A stretch of DNA of 64,000 bases from Anaerolineales bacterium. GTDB lineage: Bacteria > Chloroflexota > Anaerolineae > Anaerolineales > UBA4823. The translations under genes and the position numbers were made by a program. The stretch covers positions 1-64,000 of the forward strand of contig JAFGJM010000057.1 in the NCBI GenBank assembly GCA_016929095.1, in the 5' to 3' direction. Of the stretch, positions 1 to 8,043 are shown piece by piece. Within the stretch, counting starts at the first letter, position 1. Each line of letters begins with the position of its first letter. The notes under the pieces are model-generated. The model was not told the DNA's origin. It saw only the letters and a program-made list of their open reading frames with translations, and ran no database searches.

Positions 1-1154
1 TCCCATGGATTGGGAGGCGCATTGTTATCTGCAAAGGTGTTGTGAACCAACACCCCCTGGCTGGATGAAAAGTCGAAAAGCGCCGAGGCGACCAGCCCCG
101 CCGGATAGCCGCCAAAATTCTGGGCGACAATATTGTTAGTCAGCGTAAAATTGATACTATCAAAGATGGCGAATCCGCCGCCTGCCATTGAACTGTTATT
201 TGCCAAAACCATGTTAGCTTCGAAATTTGCTGGGCTAGACATAAGAAAAACACCGCCGCCCAATCCTGCATTATTACCCGATATATTATTATTATTGACA
301 TTAATGGCGCTCATATAGATAAAAAGCCCACCTCCCCTATAACCATAATTGCCCTGGATGGTGTTATTAGAGATAAGGGTCGTGCTGCCATCGACATACA
401 TCCCCCCGCCGCCGTCGTATACCTGAGTGCCGTTGGCGCTGTTGTTTACAATTTGGTTGTTGGTGACCATACCTGCCGTCTGATACAGGAGCATTCCCCC
501 CCCTACACCTCTTGTAAAGCTTGCGATATTTTGTAACGCAGTGTTGCCCTTGATCACATTGTTGATAACAACAGGTGTACCCTTGTAAAGCGCCAGCCCA
601 GCGCCAAACCCAGCTGTGCTGCTCATAACCAGGCAGTTACTGATGGTGGGGCTGGCATCGTAGGCATAAACCCCACCGCCCACATCAGCGCCAGGCACCG
701 AGGGGTCTCCACCCTGTCCGATGGCATTCCCGTATTGTAAAGTCAATCCCTCCAGGGTTGGCGTCACAAAGGATGTCACATACACCACCCGCCGAGCATT
801 TTCCCCATCCAAAATGGTGGGATAAGCAACCGGGTCAACAACCAGCACTCCGGTAAGTCCGTTCCAGCCGCCAAATACCGTAATACTCGTGGTTATTTTC
901 AGTACAGCCGATTCGGTGGTTGTGTAAACGCCTCCGGACAAGTAAAGTGTATCGTTATCTGCTGCATTGTCCGCCGCGGTTTTCAAATTACAGGGGGCTG
1001 CCTGCGTGCAGGCGCTGCCGCTGCCTGTGGGCGAAACAAACCAAGTAGTAGCCGTTGGCATAGCTCGCACTGAATGCAATCCAACCAGGAGAATAAAGGT
1101 CAGCCCCAAACCTGCGGCTGTAGCGAGAATCGTGAGCGACTGTTTGTTATACAT
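1..1154 (-). CDS. Secreted right-handed beta-helix surface protein (3' end outside window)
   Basis: The frame is open from an ATG at 1154 to the left window edge, about 384 codons without a stop. The N-terminus (MYNKQSLTILATAAG, then a run of hydrophobic residues to about residue 30) is a signal peptide or membrane anchor. From about residue 140 there are short imperfect repeats rich in Asn, Gly and Ile, with recurring NN-x-I and GGG-hydrophobic-Y units, typical of polymorphic outer-membrane/parallel beta-helix proteins. A strong ribosome site (AAGGAG) lies about 8 bases before the ATG, which supports this start. Function is probably adhesion or polysaccharide contact at the cell surface, by family analogy only. 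The C-terminus is not visible. Confidence 0.85.
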   Translation of the reverse strand, partial: MYNKQSLTILATAAGLGLTFILLVGLHSVRAMPTATTWFVSPTGSGSACTQAAPCNLKTAADNAADNDTLYLSGGVYTTTESAVLKITTSITVFGGWNGLTGVLVVDPVAYPTILDGENARRVVYVTSFVTPTLEGLTLQYGNAIGQGGDPSVPGADVGGGVYAYDASPTISNCLVMSSTAGFGAGLALYKGTPVVINNVIKGNTALQNIASFTRGVGGGMLLYQTAGMVTNNQIVNNSANGTQVYDGGGGMYVDGSTTLISNNTIQGNYGYRGGGLFIYMSAINVNNNNISGNNAGLGGGVFLMSSPANFEANMVLANNSSMAGGGFAIFDSINFTLTNNIVAQNFGGYPAGLVASALFDFSSSQGVLVHNTFADNNAPPNPW

Positions 1155-1191
1155 TTCAAGCTCTCCTTACTTCACTATTTTTCAATTCCCT

Positions 1192-1292
1192 TATCTCTTC
1201 ACTTCTCCCAATAAGAGATAGGAAGTGCCTTTGTCCACGACTGGCGGTAATTATTGTCTGTTCAGGAAAACTCAATCGCCATCTAAACAGAC
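1192..1292 (-). promoter_or_regulatory. Leader hairpins upstream of the beta-helix gene
   Basis: Two stems are visible in the untranslated leader of the partial surface-protein gene. One has perfect 8-base arms (TATCTCTT at 1192-1199 and AAGAGATA at 1213-1220). The other has 10-base arms with one mismatch (1256-1265 and 1283-1292). No U-run follows either, so they are not plain terminators. They may stabilise the mRNA or regulate it. The assignment is weak. Confidence 0.3.
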
Positions 1293-1693
1293 TTTTACCT
1301 GTCAGAATATCAATATTACAACAACTAAACAATATTGGATTTTATTGAGATCTGCTATGTTTTATGAACGAAATGGATTTACTTCCTAATTGAAGCAGCG
1401 GAGTATATTAAAAAGCTTATGCATTACCATAAAAGATATACGGGTGGTCTTTCTACTTGCAAATAATATCCAAAAACCTTGATTTCATTCTAGCATAAAA
1501 ATAGAAAAATACGAAAACCACATAACGGATTAACTAAGCTGCACGCTCCAGATGAGCGGAGTACCACTCCGGACAAATATACCGACACGTTTAAAATGCC
1601 GCGATTAAACAGATCCAGATAGGCTCTGTCGACTCAGCCAGGGGTTAGTGTTCATCCTAATGAACAGGCGCATGGAATACAGCACATATACCC
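1293..1693. other. Intergenic stretch without a recognisable gene
   Basis: About 400 bases, AT-rich to about 1530 and more mixed after that. Nothing with coding character is seen on either strand. I looked for an attC-like site downstream of the VapC-type gene, as expected if that pair were an integron cassette, and could not recognise one. Confidence 0.5.
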
Positions 1694-2101
1694 TTATTGT
1701 TTTATCCATTGGATCGTCAGACTCTTTTCCAGTGGTTTGAACTCAGGATCACCTGTCACTAATGTTGCCTCTTCAGCCATTGCAAGAGCGGCTGCAAACG
1801 CGTTTGCATACGCCAATGGATGCGCTGCCTTGATGTGAGCTGCAGCAAGCGCCAAACTCCGCTCTACTGGGATGATGTCAATCTTGGTTGCTTCCAATGT
1901 TCCCAAAACCTGATATACCTGCCCTGTTCCCCAGCGCCGTTCTACAATGTATACCACTTCCCCCACGTTGACCCAGGTCATTCGTGTTTGTATTTTACCT
2001 GCTTGAGTCTGCTGTAGAAGGTCAGCTACAAAATCGCTGCCTGGTTCTTTTCCTAGCAAGGCAAGCAGGGCGAAGCTGTCGAGTACGTAGGTCTTAGCCA
2101 T
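1694..2101 (-). CDS. PIN-domain toxin, VapC type
   Basis: A 135-residue PIN-domain protein, the expected length for a VapC ribonuclease. It opens with the beta-strand and first acidic residue (VLDSFALLALL, Asp8), has NVGEVVY with the second acid near residue 48, and ends with TGDPEFKPL carrying the last one. The usual third aspartate of the Y-A-D-A-F helix is Asn here (AYANAF). The start at 2101 is preferred over an upstream ATG at 2143 because it gives the standard N-terminus and overlaps the antitoxin stop by 8 bases. VapC proteins cleave RNA, often initiator tRNA. Whether this one is active is doubtful given the missing acid. Confidence 0.85.
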   Translation of the reverse strand: MAKTYVLDSFALLALLGKEPGSDFVADLLQQTQAGKIQTRMTWVNVGEVVYIVERRWGTGQVYQVLGTLEATKIDIIPVERSLALAAAHIKAAHPLAYANAFAAALAMAEEATLVTGDPEFKPLEKSLTIQWIKQ

Positions 2102-2342
2102 GACGATTTTCTTCCTGTGCCCGCTCGTGAGTGTGCTCTGCAAGCAAATCTACGGTTAACGATGGACCACCTTCCAGCATCCCGTGGAGGGCTTTGGCAG
2201 GATCATCGGGTAGTGGGACTAGAGCCAGGGCTTGGTCATAATCCACGATCTGTACGCGGGTTCCTTTCCTAAGACCGTATTTATCTCGAAGGTCTTTGGG
2301 AATGACTATCCAACCTTTCGTCGAAATTGTCACCGTGTGCAT
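2094..2342 (-). CDS. AbrB/SpoVT-type antitoxin of the VapBC pair
   Basis: An 82-residue protein with an N-terminal AbrB-like swapped-hairpin DNA-binding fold: TISTKGWIVIPKDLRDKYGL is the diagnostic strand-turn-helix stretch, followed by KGTRVQIVDYD. The C-terminal third is acidic and should wrap the toxin. A GGAGGT ribosome site lies 5 bases before the ATG. The gene overlaps the PIN-toxin gene downstream, the usual translationally coupled antitoxin-toxin order. Such antitoxins normally repress their own promoter. An AT-rich candidate promoter region with a TATACT box lies just upstream (about 2370-2385). Confidence 0.85.
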   Translation of the reverse strand: MHTVTISTKGWIVIPKDLRDKYGLRKGTRVQIVDYDQALALVPLPDDPAKALHGMLEGGPSLTVDLLAEHTHERAQEENRHG

Positions 2343-2473
2343 CTTTTACCTCCGTTGGTATACCATATTCACAATTAGTATAACATAATTCGGAATATGT
2401 GCAACGTAACGGTTTTCCGTACAACTTTTCACGGTGAGCGATATAACTTTACTGATCACTTGCTGTGGTCGCT

Positions 2474-2614
2474 TGCTAATGGGGTGCGGTACCAGTGGGC
2501 GAGGCAGCGTGTATTCTGCTGGGGAGCAAGGAAAACCGAATCAAGAAAAATGCTGAGAAATACTGCGCGCTGCGAAGCGGAAGTCCCGCCCGTCGAATGC
2601 ATGCTTTGTTTGGT
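2474..2614 (-). repeat. Degenerate attC-like site 1 (integron recombination site)
   Basis: This site lies downstream (minus strand) of the membrane-protein gene ending at 2669. Its first arm, read on the minus strand, is ACCAAACAAAGCATGCATTCGAC, closely matching the first arm of the site at 3960-4089. The distal side keeps a CGCCC/GGGCG pairing and an ATTAGC near 2475, a poor match to the R' consensus GTTRRRY. It looks like an eroded copy of the two better sites. Called mainly by position and by likeness to the neighbours. Confidence 0.35.
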
Positions 2615-2668
2615 GCTTTGAAACTTAACCGAAAATCTGGTTTTACGGGCACTTTTTTCGATTATGAC

Positions 2669-3094
2669 TTAAGAATGCGTGACTATATTTGCGATGATTT
2701 GGATAACAAAAAGAACAAGCAGAATGATCCCATATGGTACGGAAAAATATTTCCAGGTCATTACCACAAACCCATAATTCATCGAGATGTAAAGTGCAAC
2801 ATATGGTGTCAATTGTTTCCAATCCATTGTCTCTCGAAATGGGATTTTTAAAATCCAGTCATACAAAGCTTCGATTGCCAGAAATGCCAGGAAAATTCCC
2901 AGAAAGATAGTATATCGTGTTGTCTTATGCTCCTTTTGAACAAGGAAAATCGCATAAATGGCAGGTATCGCTAATAAAAAATATACCCATCCAATTTTTT
3001 GTAGAAGATCAAAATGATTTTTTCGAATAAGAAAAATGAAAATCAGAAACACATTGTTTATAAGGCCTAGCGCAAAGTAGAATGGTTCAAGCAT
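2669..3094 (-). CDS. Small four-helix membrane protein, candidate integron cassette gene
   Basis: A 141-residue protein with four hydrophobic segments (about residues 5-23, 35-52, 60-76 and 118-138) and few charged residues. I do not recognise the family. The ATG at 3094 is chosen because AAGGAG sits 7 bases upstream. Longer readings up to 3247 run through the neighbouring attC-like repeat, and their N-terminal residues look like noise. The gene sits between two attC-like sites with 47 bases between the upstream site and the start, as in integron cassettes. No promoter of its own is evident. Confidence 0.7.
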   Translation of the reverse strand: MLEPFYFALGLINNVFLIFIFLIRKNHFDLLQKIGWVYFLLAIPAIYAIFLVQKEHKTTRYTIFLGIFLAFLAIEALYDWILKIPFRETMDWKQLTPYVALYISMNYGFVVMTWKYFSVPYGIILLVLFVIQIIANIVTHS

Positions 3095-3140
3095 TTTGAA
3101 ACTCCTTGAGTTGTCCATCTGTTTTAGTCCTTCATAATTA

Positions 3141-3255
3141 GCCCAACGGTTAGTGAAGCAGGCGTGGATTCTGTTGGGAGCAGGAAAAGACGAAGCCACA
3201 AAAATGCCTGTAAATCGCGCAGAATCCCCAGCGTCAAGTGCATGCAATGTTGGGC
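3141..3255 (-). repeat. attC-like site 2 with perfectly complementary R boxes
   Basis: Read on the minus strand, the site starts with GCCCAAC (3255-3249), matching the R'' consensus RYYYAAC. It ends with GTTGGGC (3147-3141), matching R' GTTRRRY. The two are exact reverse complements. Inside, GGATTCTG pairs with CAGAATCC, leaving unpaired bases, as in the imperfect cruciform used by integron integrases. Length is 115 bases, within the attC range. It lies 17 bases beyond the stop of the gene ending at 3273. Confidence 0.7.
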
Positions 3256-3272
3256 GTAAAAATATTTATTCA

Positions 3273-3920
3273 TCACTGAATTAGAAAAGATTCTCTTGCT
3301 ATTTCGATATTGTTAATATATAGAACAACAGTGTACTTACCCTTTTCCCAATTACCTGCTTCATCCCATCCTACTCCTCTTGATTGAGTAGAACTAGTCC
3401 AATCAGATTCTACAAAATGGTCGGAGTCTTCTTCAAAGAAGATACTTCCATCGGCTTTGTAATAAACAGAGTGAATAATAAAGTCTATTCGTTGTCCTGG
3501 TTGTCGATGGTCAAGCTTGAGTTCCCATTTAATATATCTTGCTATTGTGCTGTTAAAAGTGATAGCGTAAACTCTTTGATCGTAGGGTGTGAGCTGTGCA
3601 TCATTTTCATAGAATCGCATGCTTTGAATATATGATGGAATAGATTCAAGAAAATCGAATGAAGATTTAGTTGGGACAGGTGTAATTGTAGGAACAGGTG
3701 TGCCGGTAGGCATAGGCGTATTTGTAGGAACAGATGTGCTGGTAGGCATAGGCGTATTTGTAGGAATAGGCGTACTGGTTAAAGAAAGAACAGTTGCTGT
3801 TTTTTTAGTGTAAAGTAACCCAAAACCAATCATTGCTAAACAAACAACGAGGCAAATGATACCGCTCAGTCCTAAGAGCGCAACGATGATTGTTGTCCGT
3901 AATGATATTTTTTTTGACAT
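3273..3920 (-). CDS. Membrane-anchored protein with a PTxTPxP stalk, candidate cassette gene
   Basis: A 215-residue protein. Residues about 10-36 form one hydrophobic transmembrane segment. Residues about 48-85 are a Pro/Thr-rich stalk built from repeats of the form TPMPTSTxVPTN, a linker type common in Chloroflexota surface proteins. The remaining 130 residues form a compact extracellular domain that I do not recognise, probably beta-rich (alternating hydrophobic strands, ending GKYTVVLYINNIEIA). It sits between two attC-like sites, 39 bases after one and 17 before the other, so it looks like a mobile cassette. A short GGAG ribosome site precedes the ATG. Confidence 0.75.
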   Translation of the reverse strand: MSKKISLRTTIIVALLGLSGIICLVVCLAMIGFGLLYTKKTATVLSLTSTPIPTNTPMPTSTSVPTNTPMPTGTPVPTITPVPTKSSFDFLESIPSYIQSMRFYENDAQLTPYDQRVYAITFNSTIARYIKWELKLDHRQPGQRIDFIIHSVYYKADGSIFFEEDSDHFVESDWTSSTQSRGVGWDEAGNWEKGKYTVVLYINNIEIARESFLIQ

Positions 3921-3959
3921 ATATCTCCATTCATCTCGAAAATATTTTATAGCGCAAAC

Positions 3960-4089
3960 GCCGAACGGCTTGCGTTACCCGCAGGTGGGCGAGACGAGAT
4001 GAAACTGATTTGATGGAAAATGTTCGAGCACAGAATCAACTCCTTTTGGCGGGGCGAATCCCACCTGTCGGGTGCACGCTTTGTTGGGC
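3960..4089 (-). repeat. attC-like site 3
   Basis: On the minus strand the site opens with GCCCAAC (4089-4083) and ends with GTTCGGC (3966-3960), complementary except for one base. The next arms pair well: GCGT, ACCCG and CAGGTGGG on one side face CCCACCTG, CGGGT and ACGC on the other. Single extra bases are left unpaired, the extrahelical pattern of attC sites. Length is 130 bases. It begins 14 bases after the stop of the large Asp-box protein gene. Confidence 0.65.
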
Positions 4090-4103
4090 AGCTACTTGTT
4101 TTC

Positions 4104-6563
4104 TCAGTGCCGTAACACCAGCGGCAGGAAAACCCGCTTCGGGGGTAGCACGGTGTAGCGGTAGATGCCCGCATTGACCAGGCTCTCACTGTTGACTGCC
4201 AGTCTTTGCGCTCTGCTGGTATCTGCCACTCCGCCAATCGTAGCCACGTACAGAATCTGCCGGTCGCCAACATTCGTTCCAGCTAGCGACCAGATTTCCA
4301 ACTGCCCCATCGAACCCTGGGCGCGTTGCCAGGTTTGCGAACCATCCATAGAACGGAACAAGCCAACCCCTGTGGCTGCATACAGAATGGACGGTGATCC
4401 CGGCAAATACAGCATCTGGTTGATAAAGGACTGACAAGGAGCGTTGACTTCGCTCCAGGTGATACCCTGATCTAATGAAACAAAGCTGCCGTTAAGAAAA
4501 ATCCGATAAGGCGGCGTTGGTTCAACAGCGATGTGACCGCGATCCCCAATAGATTGCGTCAATCCTTCCATGCTTTCTTGCCAGGTTTGACCGCCGTCTG
4601 TACTCCTTAAAACCTTGTTCTCTCCGCAATCTACGCCACCCCACATACCCGATGTTGCTGCATAGAGAATGTTCTCATCAACCGGGTCGAAGCCTAACCC
4701 TGTTGGTGGGCATTCAAGAAGCGATCCAACCCAGGTCCAGTTTTCGCCGTCCTCGCTGAGATAGATCCCGCCGCCGCCTTCATAGTTCCAGTAAGACAAA
4801 GTTCTATTCAAGAATCCTATGCCCATTATCCACAAACCGGGTTGGGCGATCATGGCGTTGGGTATGGCAGAATAGTTTTCAGTGGCCATGCCCATTGGCA
4901 GAGTAATGGGTATCTCGCGGTTGAAGTTCCAGCCATCATCAGCAATGCGGAGCATGTTATAGTCAGCATTGATCACATGCAGTGGATTGACCGGGTCCAC
5001 GACAATCGGGCCACCAGTGCTAACGGTGCGCCGTTGCCACGTTTCGCCGCCATTGTTAGAACCGAATATGCCGATGGAGTCAGCCATGCCAAAAACGACA
5101 GCCGGATTATGCGGACTGACGCCCATGTGCTTGGGTACAATACCGGTCAATCCCTGGTTGATCGTCTGCCAGGTTGCGCCGCCGTCGCTGGTTTTAGAAA
5201 CTCCTTCATTGCTGCCACTGTAGATCTTTGCCGGATTCTTTGGGGTTAGCGCTATGTCTTCTGACCGATTCGGGTTGACATTTATCCAGGTTTGTCCGCC
5301 ATCTTCAGATTCCAACACGCCATCAAAAATAGCAGCAATCCAAATGTGCTGGGCTTGTTCGTTTGATGCATCTGGGTCAAAGATGATGTTACTGACATAT
5401 GTAAAAGCCCCAGTCGAACTGTACATCGAGACCCATTGAACACCATCGTATCTGTACAGACCACCTGGAAGGATACCGCCAGTACTGTATACCCACAAAT
5501 CCCCCCCGACTGGATTGACAGCCAGTCCTTTAATATATGAAAATGGCGTCTGACTGTGGGAGGACCAGGTATCACCGCCGTCAATGCTCTTTAGCACCTT
5601 GCCCCCGACAAGACCTGCGTACAGGGTATCTGGGTCTTGCGGGTCGAATGCAACCGCTGTCACCCCGGTATTCTCATCTAGGAGGCCACTCTCTTCCAAA
5701 CGGGTCCAGGTTTGACTCGTCTCGTTAAATCGAAAAAGGCCGCAGCCAAAAACACAAGATGGGGAATCCTGATCAGCTCTTAGCGCGCCAAACAGCGTGC
5801 TGTCATGCGGATTGACGAAGGCAAGGAAGACTCGAGGTTTCACCCCGGGGATCGGTTGCGGCATGGTTGTCCAGGTATCACCGCCGTCTTCAGACCGATT
5901 GAGCCCTGCATTTTCATTGACTTGATTGGCAAGGTAAAGCCGGTCGAGATTGGTTGGGTCAATCTCTGGTTCACTCAAGCAACCAATCTCGATGAAAATC
6001 AATTCCCAACTTGCGCCGCCATCCCGGCTGCGAAACAAGCCAACGTTACCTATGGTGGCAAAGATGGTTTCACCCTGGCTGTCGCCTAAAGCCAGCGCAT
6101 AAATCCAACCGCCATACGGCCCACCGGAGCTCCAGGTGTTGATGCCCTGGGTGACGGTGAAGGCTTCTGCCAGGCTAGCCGCTTCATCACCAGGGTTAAC
6201 CACCGTCAGGGTGTAGACGTCGGGGTCCATGCCCCAGGGCACGCTGGCTTCCAGCGTGGCGCTGCTCACCCAGGTCACGTTTGTCAGGGTAATCTCGCCC
6301 AGGGTGACCGCAGGCGGCGTGATGACTTGCGTGCCGGATAACTCCGCTGTGAAACCCGTGCCGGTGATGACGATGGGTGTATCGAGGTCGCTGGGGGCGG
6401 ATGTCGGATCGACCTGCGTTACGGTTGGTGAAGTCTGCATGGGTGCAGCCAGCGCGGCGGTAGAAAGGCTTAGGGCATCGCTGCTAAACACCCAGAACAT
6501 AACCAGTAAACCAATGATCGAAATAAGAATAGCTGTCAATGACGCAAACACTTGCTTTTTCAT
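4104..6563 (-). CDS. Secreted Asp-box (BNR/sortilin-like) beta-propeller protein with IPT domain
   Basis: An 819-residue exported protein. The N-terminus has a signal anchor (about residues 7-40), followed by an IPT/TIG immunoglobulin-like domain (about 48-140). The rest carries about ten Asp-box motifs of the S-x-D-G-G-x-T-W type (SRDGGASW, SEDGGDTW, SIDGGDTW, SEDGGQTW, STDGGQTW and others), the turns of a WD-like or sortilin-type beta-propeller. It ends in RVFLPLVLRH, a short hydrophobic-basic tail that I recall from other Chloroflexota secreted proteins and which may be a sorting signal. AGGAGG precedes the ATG. No catalytic residues are obvious, and a carbohydrate- or protein-binding role is likely. 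An attC-like site follows the stop. Confidence 0.85.
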   Translation of the reverse strand: MKKQVFASLTAILISIIGLLVMFWVFSSDALSLSTAALAAPMQTSPTVTQVDPTSAPSDLDTPIVITGTGFTAELSGTQVITPPAVTLGEITLTNVTWVSSATLEASVPWGMDPDVYTLTVVNPGDEAASLAEAFTVTQGINTWSSGGPYGGWIYALALGDSQGETIFATIGNVGLFRSRDGGASWELIFIEIGCLSEPEIDPTNLDRLYLANQVNENAGLNRSEDGGDTWTTMPQPIPGVKPRVFLAFVNPHDSTLFGALRADQDSPSCVFGCGLFRFNETSQTWTRLEESGLLDENTGVTAVAFDPQDPDTLYAGLVGGKVLKSIDGGDTWSSHSQTPFSYIKGLAVNPVGGDLWVYSTGGILPGGLYRYDGVQWVSMYSSTGAFTYVSNIIFDPDASNEQAQHIWIAAIFDGVLESEDGGQTWINVNPNRSEDIALTPKNPAKIYSGSNEGVSKTSDGGATWQTINQGLTGIVPKHMGVSPHNPAVVFGMADSIGIFGSNNGGETWQRRTVSTGGPIVVDPVNPLHVINADYNMLRIADDGWNFNREIPITLPMGMATENYSAIPNAMIAQPGLWIMGIGFLNRTLSYWNYEGGGGIYLSEDGENWTWVGSLLECPPTGLGFDPVDENILYAATSGMWGGVDCGENKVLRSTDGGQTWQESMEGLTQSIGDRGHIAVEPTPPYRIFLNGSFVSLDQGITWSEVNAPCQSFINQMLYLPGSPSILYAATGVGLFRSMDGSQTWQRAQGSMGQLEIWSLAGTNVGDRQILYVATIGGVADTSRAQRLAVNSESLVNAGIYRYTVLPPKRVFLPLVLRH

Positions 6564-6607
6564 ACCAGAGCCTCCTTCTGACCTGCACCGCTCAACGATT
6601 TATTCAC

Positions 6608-6710
6608 CAGCTCGGCGTTTTGACTCCGACTGCTGCTTTCACCCGGTTGATCTTTAGACTTTCGCGCCGCTGACCTTCACGGCACAGCTGTGTCGCCTGC
6701 AAACCGGGTG
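6608..6710 (-). promoter_or_regulatory. Pseudoknot-like structured leader of the Asp-box gene
   Basis: In the leader, 45 bases before the gene, two strong pairings cross each other. CACCCGGTT at 6640-6648 pairs perfectly with AACCGGGTG at 6702-6710 (9 bases). CAGC-tc-GGCG at 6608-6617 pairs with CGCCGCTG at 6665-6672 (8 bases, 2-base bulge). A small hairpin lies within the first (6681-6697, GGC...GCC). Crossing stems mean a pseudoknot or two alternative folds, as in riboswitches. It matches no riboswitch class whose consensus I can recall. Confidence 0.45.
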
Positions 6711-6740
6711 GGGCGTTTTAATTGGGTTGATTATTACCTA

Positions 6741-7840
6741 TCAATTGAGTTTATTTTTTTCATCTTTCGTTGAAGATATTCGTTTTATTCCCAATAACAG
6801 GAAAATACCACCAAAAAACAAAATTGGGATAGGACAACATAAATAAGTAGTAATATTTATCGGCGAACTGCCCGAGGCATTTGCCAATTTGCCTTCAGGG
6901 GTAAAGCCGTAAATGACTAGAGCCAAAAGTAATCAAAAGCCAATTGTGCCGGTCATGCCACCTAAAACAGTTAGTAGAGTGTTTATAGTTTTTTTGATTG
7001 TCTTTTGACGAAGGAGATTGAGTGGTTTGTTGGATTTGAGCAGACCTATCTTTCTCAATATATGAGCTGATAGAGTCAGGCACTGTTGCCGATTGTTCTG
7101 GTTTATCCAGATGTGTAACCGGAGTTACCACTCTATTATCTGCCTGATCCATTTGCCCTGAATACTTGCGTCTGAGATTTACTCGCCACCACTCTTTTTG
7201 GGGCTCCGAATCGAATACTTCCCACCCATCCTGGGTTAGTTTTGTCAAAATTTGTTCATAAGATTTATTAGCAGCTTCACTTCTTGAAAATGTCTCCCCT
7301 TTCGAAATTCCTTCGGCTTCGAAACGATCGGATACAGCAGCAATATAAACATAACGAGGGTTTTCGGCCTTTACAAAAAAACCTACTGTACCGCTCAACA
7401 ACCGGATCTGATATACAATTTCTTCTAATTGACAATATTCCCATACTTTAGCATCTGATGCCACAGGGATAATTTTACTGTAATTCAATTTTTCGAACTC
7501 ATCACCGATTATATCGTTATCGAACTCAAACTCTATTCGGCGATCATCGGTTAATCCCCCTTTGGAAAATACGTTGCCACGAAATTCTTCTAAGTGAAGG
7601 GTAACACCCATTCGCTTATATAATGACGAAGACCCCCATTTGGCTTTACCGTAGTGGTCGTTACAATATGTAATTTGCATATCTAACATGTAATTAAAGC
7701 CCAAAAGTTCTTTTTGAAAACGCTGATCTTTGATTTTCCAAGGCACTACTTTGTCTTTTGGCTTTCCACAAACAACACATTTGTCTGGAAAAAAGATTTT
7801 ATGATTAATGTATTCTGTGGGAAAGGTAAAGTTACTGTCT
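6741..7840 (-). pseudogene. Broken gene: zinc-ribbon N-terminus, unknown middle, C-terminal membrane segment
   Basis: The longest intact piece runs from an ATG at 7746 to 6895. The frame stays open upstream to 7840 and encodes DKCVVCGKPKD, a CxxC zinc ribbon, but no standard start codon precedes it. Near 6990 a run of seven A shifts the frame. In the new frame the sequence continues as a hydrophobic segment (LLTVLGGMTGTIGF), meets a TGA at about 6930, then goes on to a second hydrophobic segment ending at 6741 (PIPILFFGGIFLLLGIK). So the start is missing, and there are one frameshift and one nonsense codon. The intact form was probably a roughly 360-residue protein with a Zn ribbon and two C-terminal transmembrane helices. 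The family is unknown. Confidence 0.6.
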
Positions 7841-8043
7841 TAATTTACGCATTCTCCTTTTATTGACCAAGACTTTCGCCTGCCGAAAGATTACGCAATC
7901 AATTCCAAACACTATACACTAATTTCTAAATTTTTCTGATGCAAATCCGAGTGGTTTCTTGCCCGAAAACGGTTTGAAGCAAAAGAACTATTCGCGAGAT
8001 TCCTAACGATTAGTTATACTGACGCTTACTATACTGCAAATTC

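Noticed and set aside
1540-1690. attC-like site after the VapBC pair
   Set aside because: Searched for RYYYAAC/GTTRRRY pairs at the expected place; none pair convincingly, so the pair is not called a cassette.
2397-2851. Plus-strand frames of 74 and 118 codons
   Set aside because: They run through an attC-like repeat and antisense to the membrane-protein gene; no ribosome site, and their peptides look random.
3095-3247. N-terminal extension of the 141-residue membrane protein
   Set aside because: It is read through the attC-like site, lacks a ribosome site, and AAGGAG supports the internal ATG at 3094.
6964-7010. A-AAA-AAC as a programmed -1 frameshift site in the broken gene
   Set aside because: The heptamer is in the right phase, but a -1 shift leads to CTA TAA, an immediate stop; the membrane tail is in the +1 frame.
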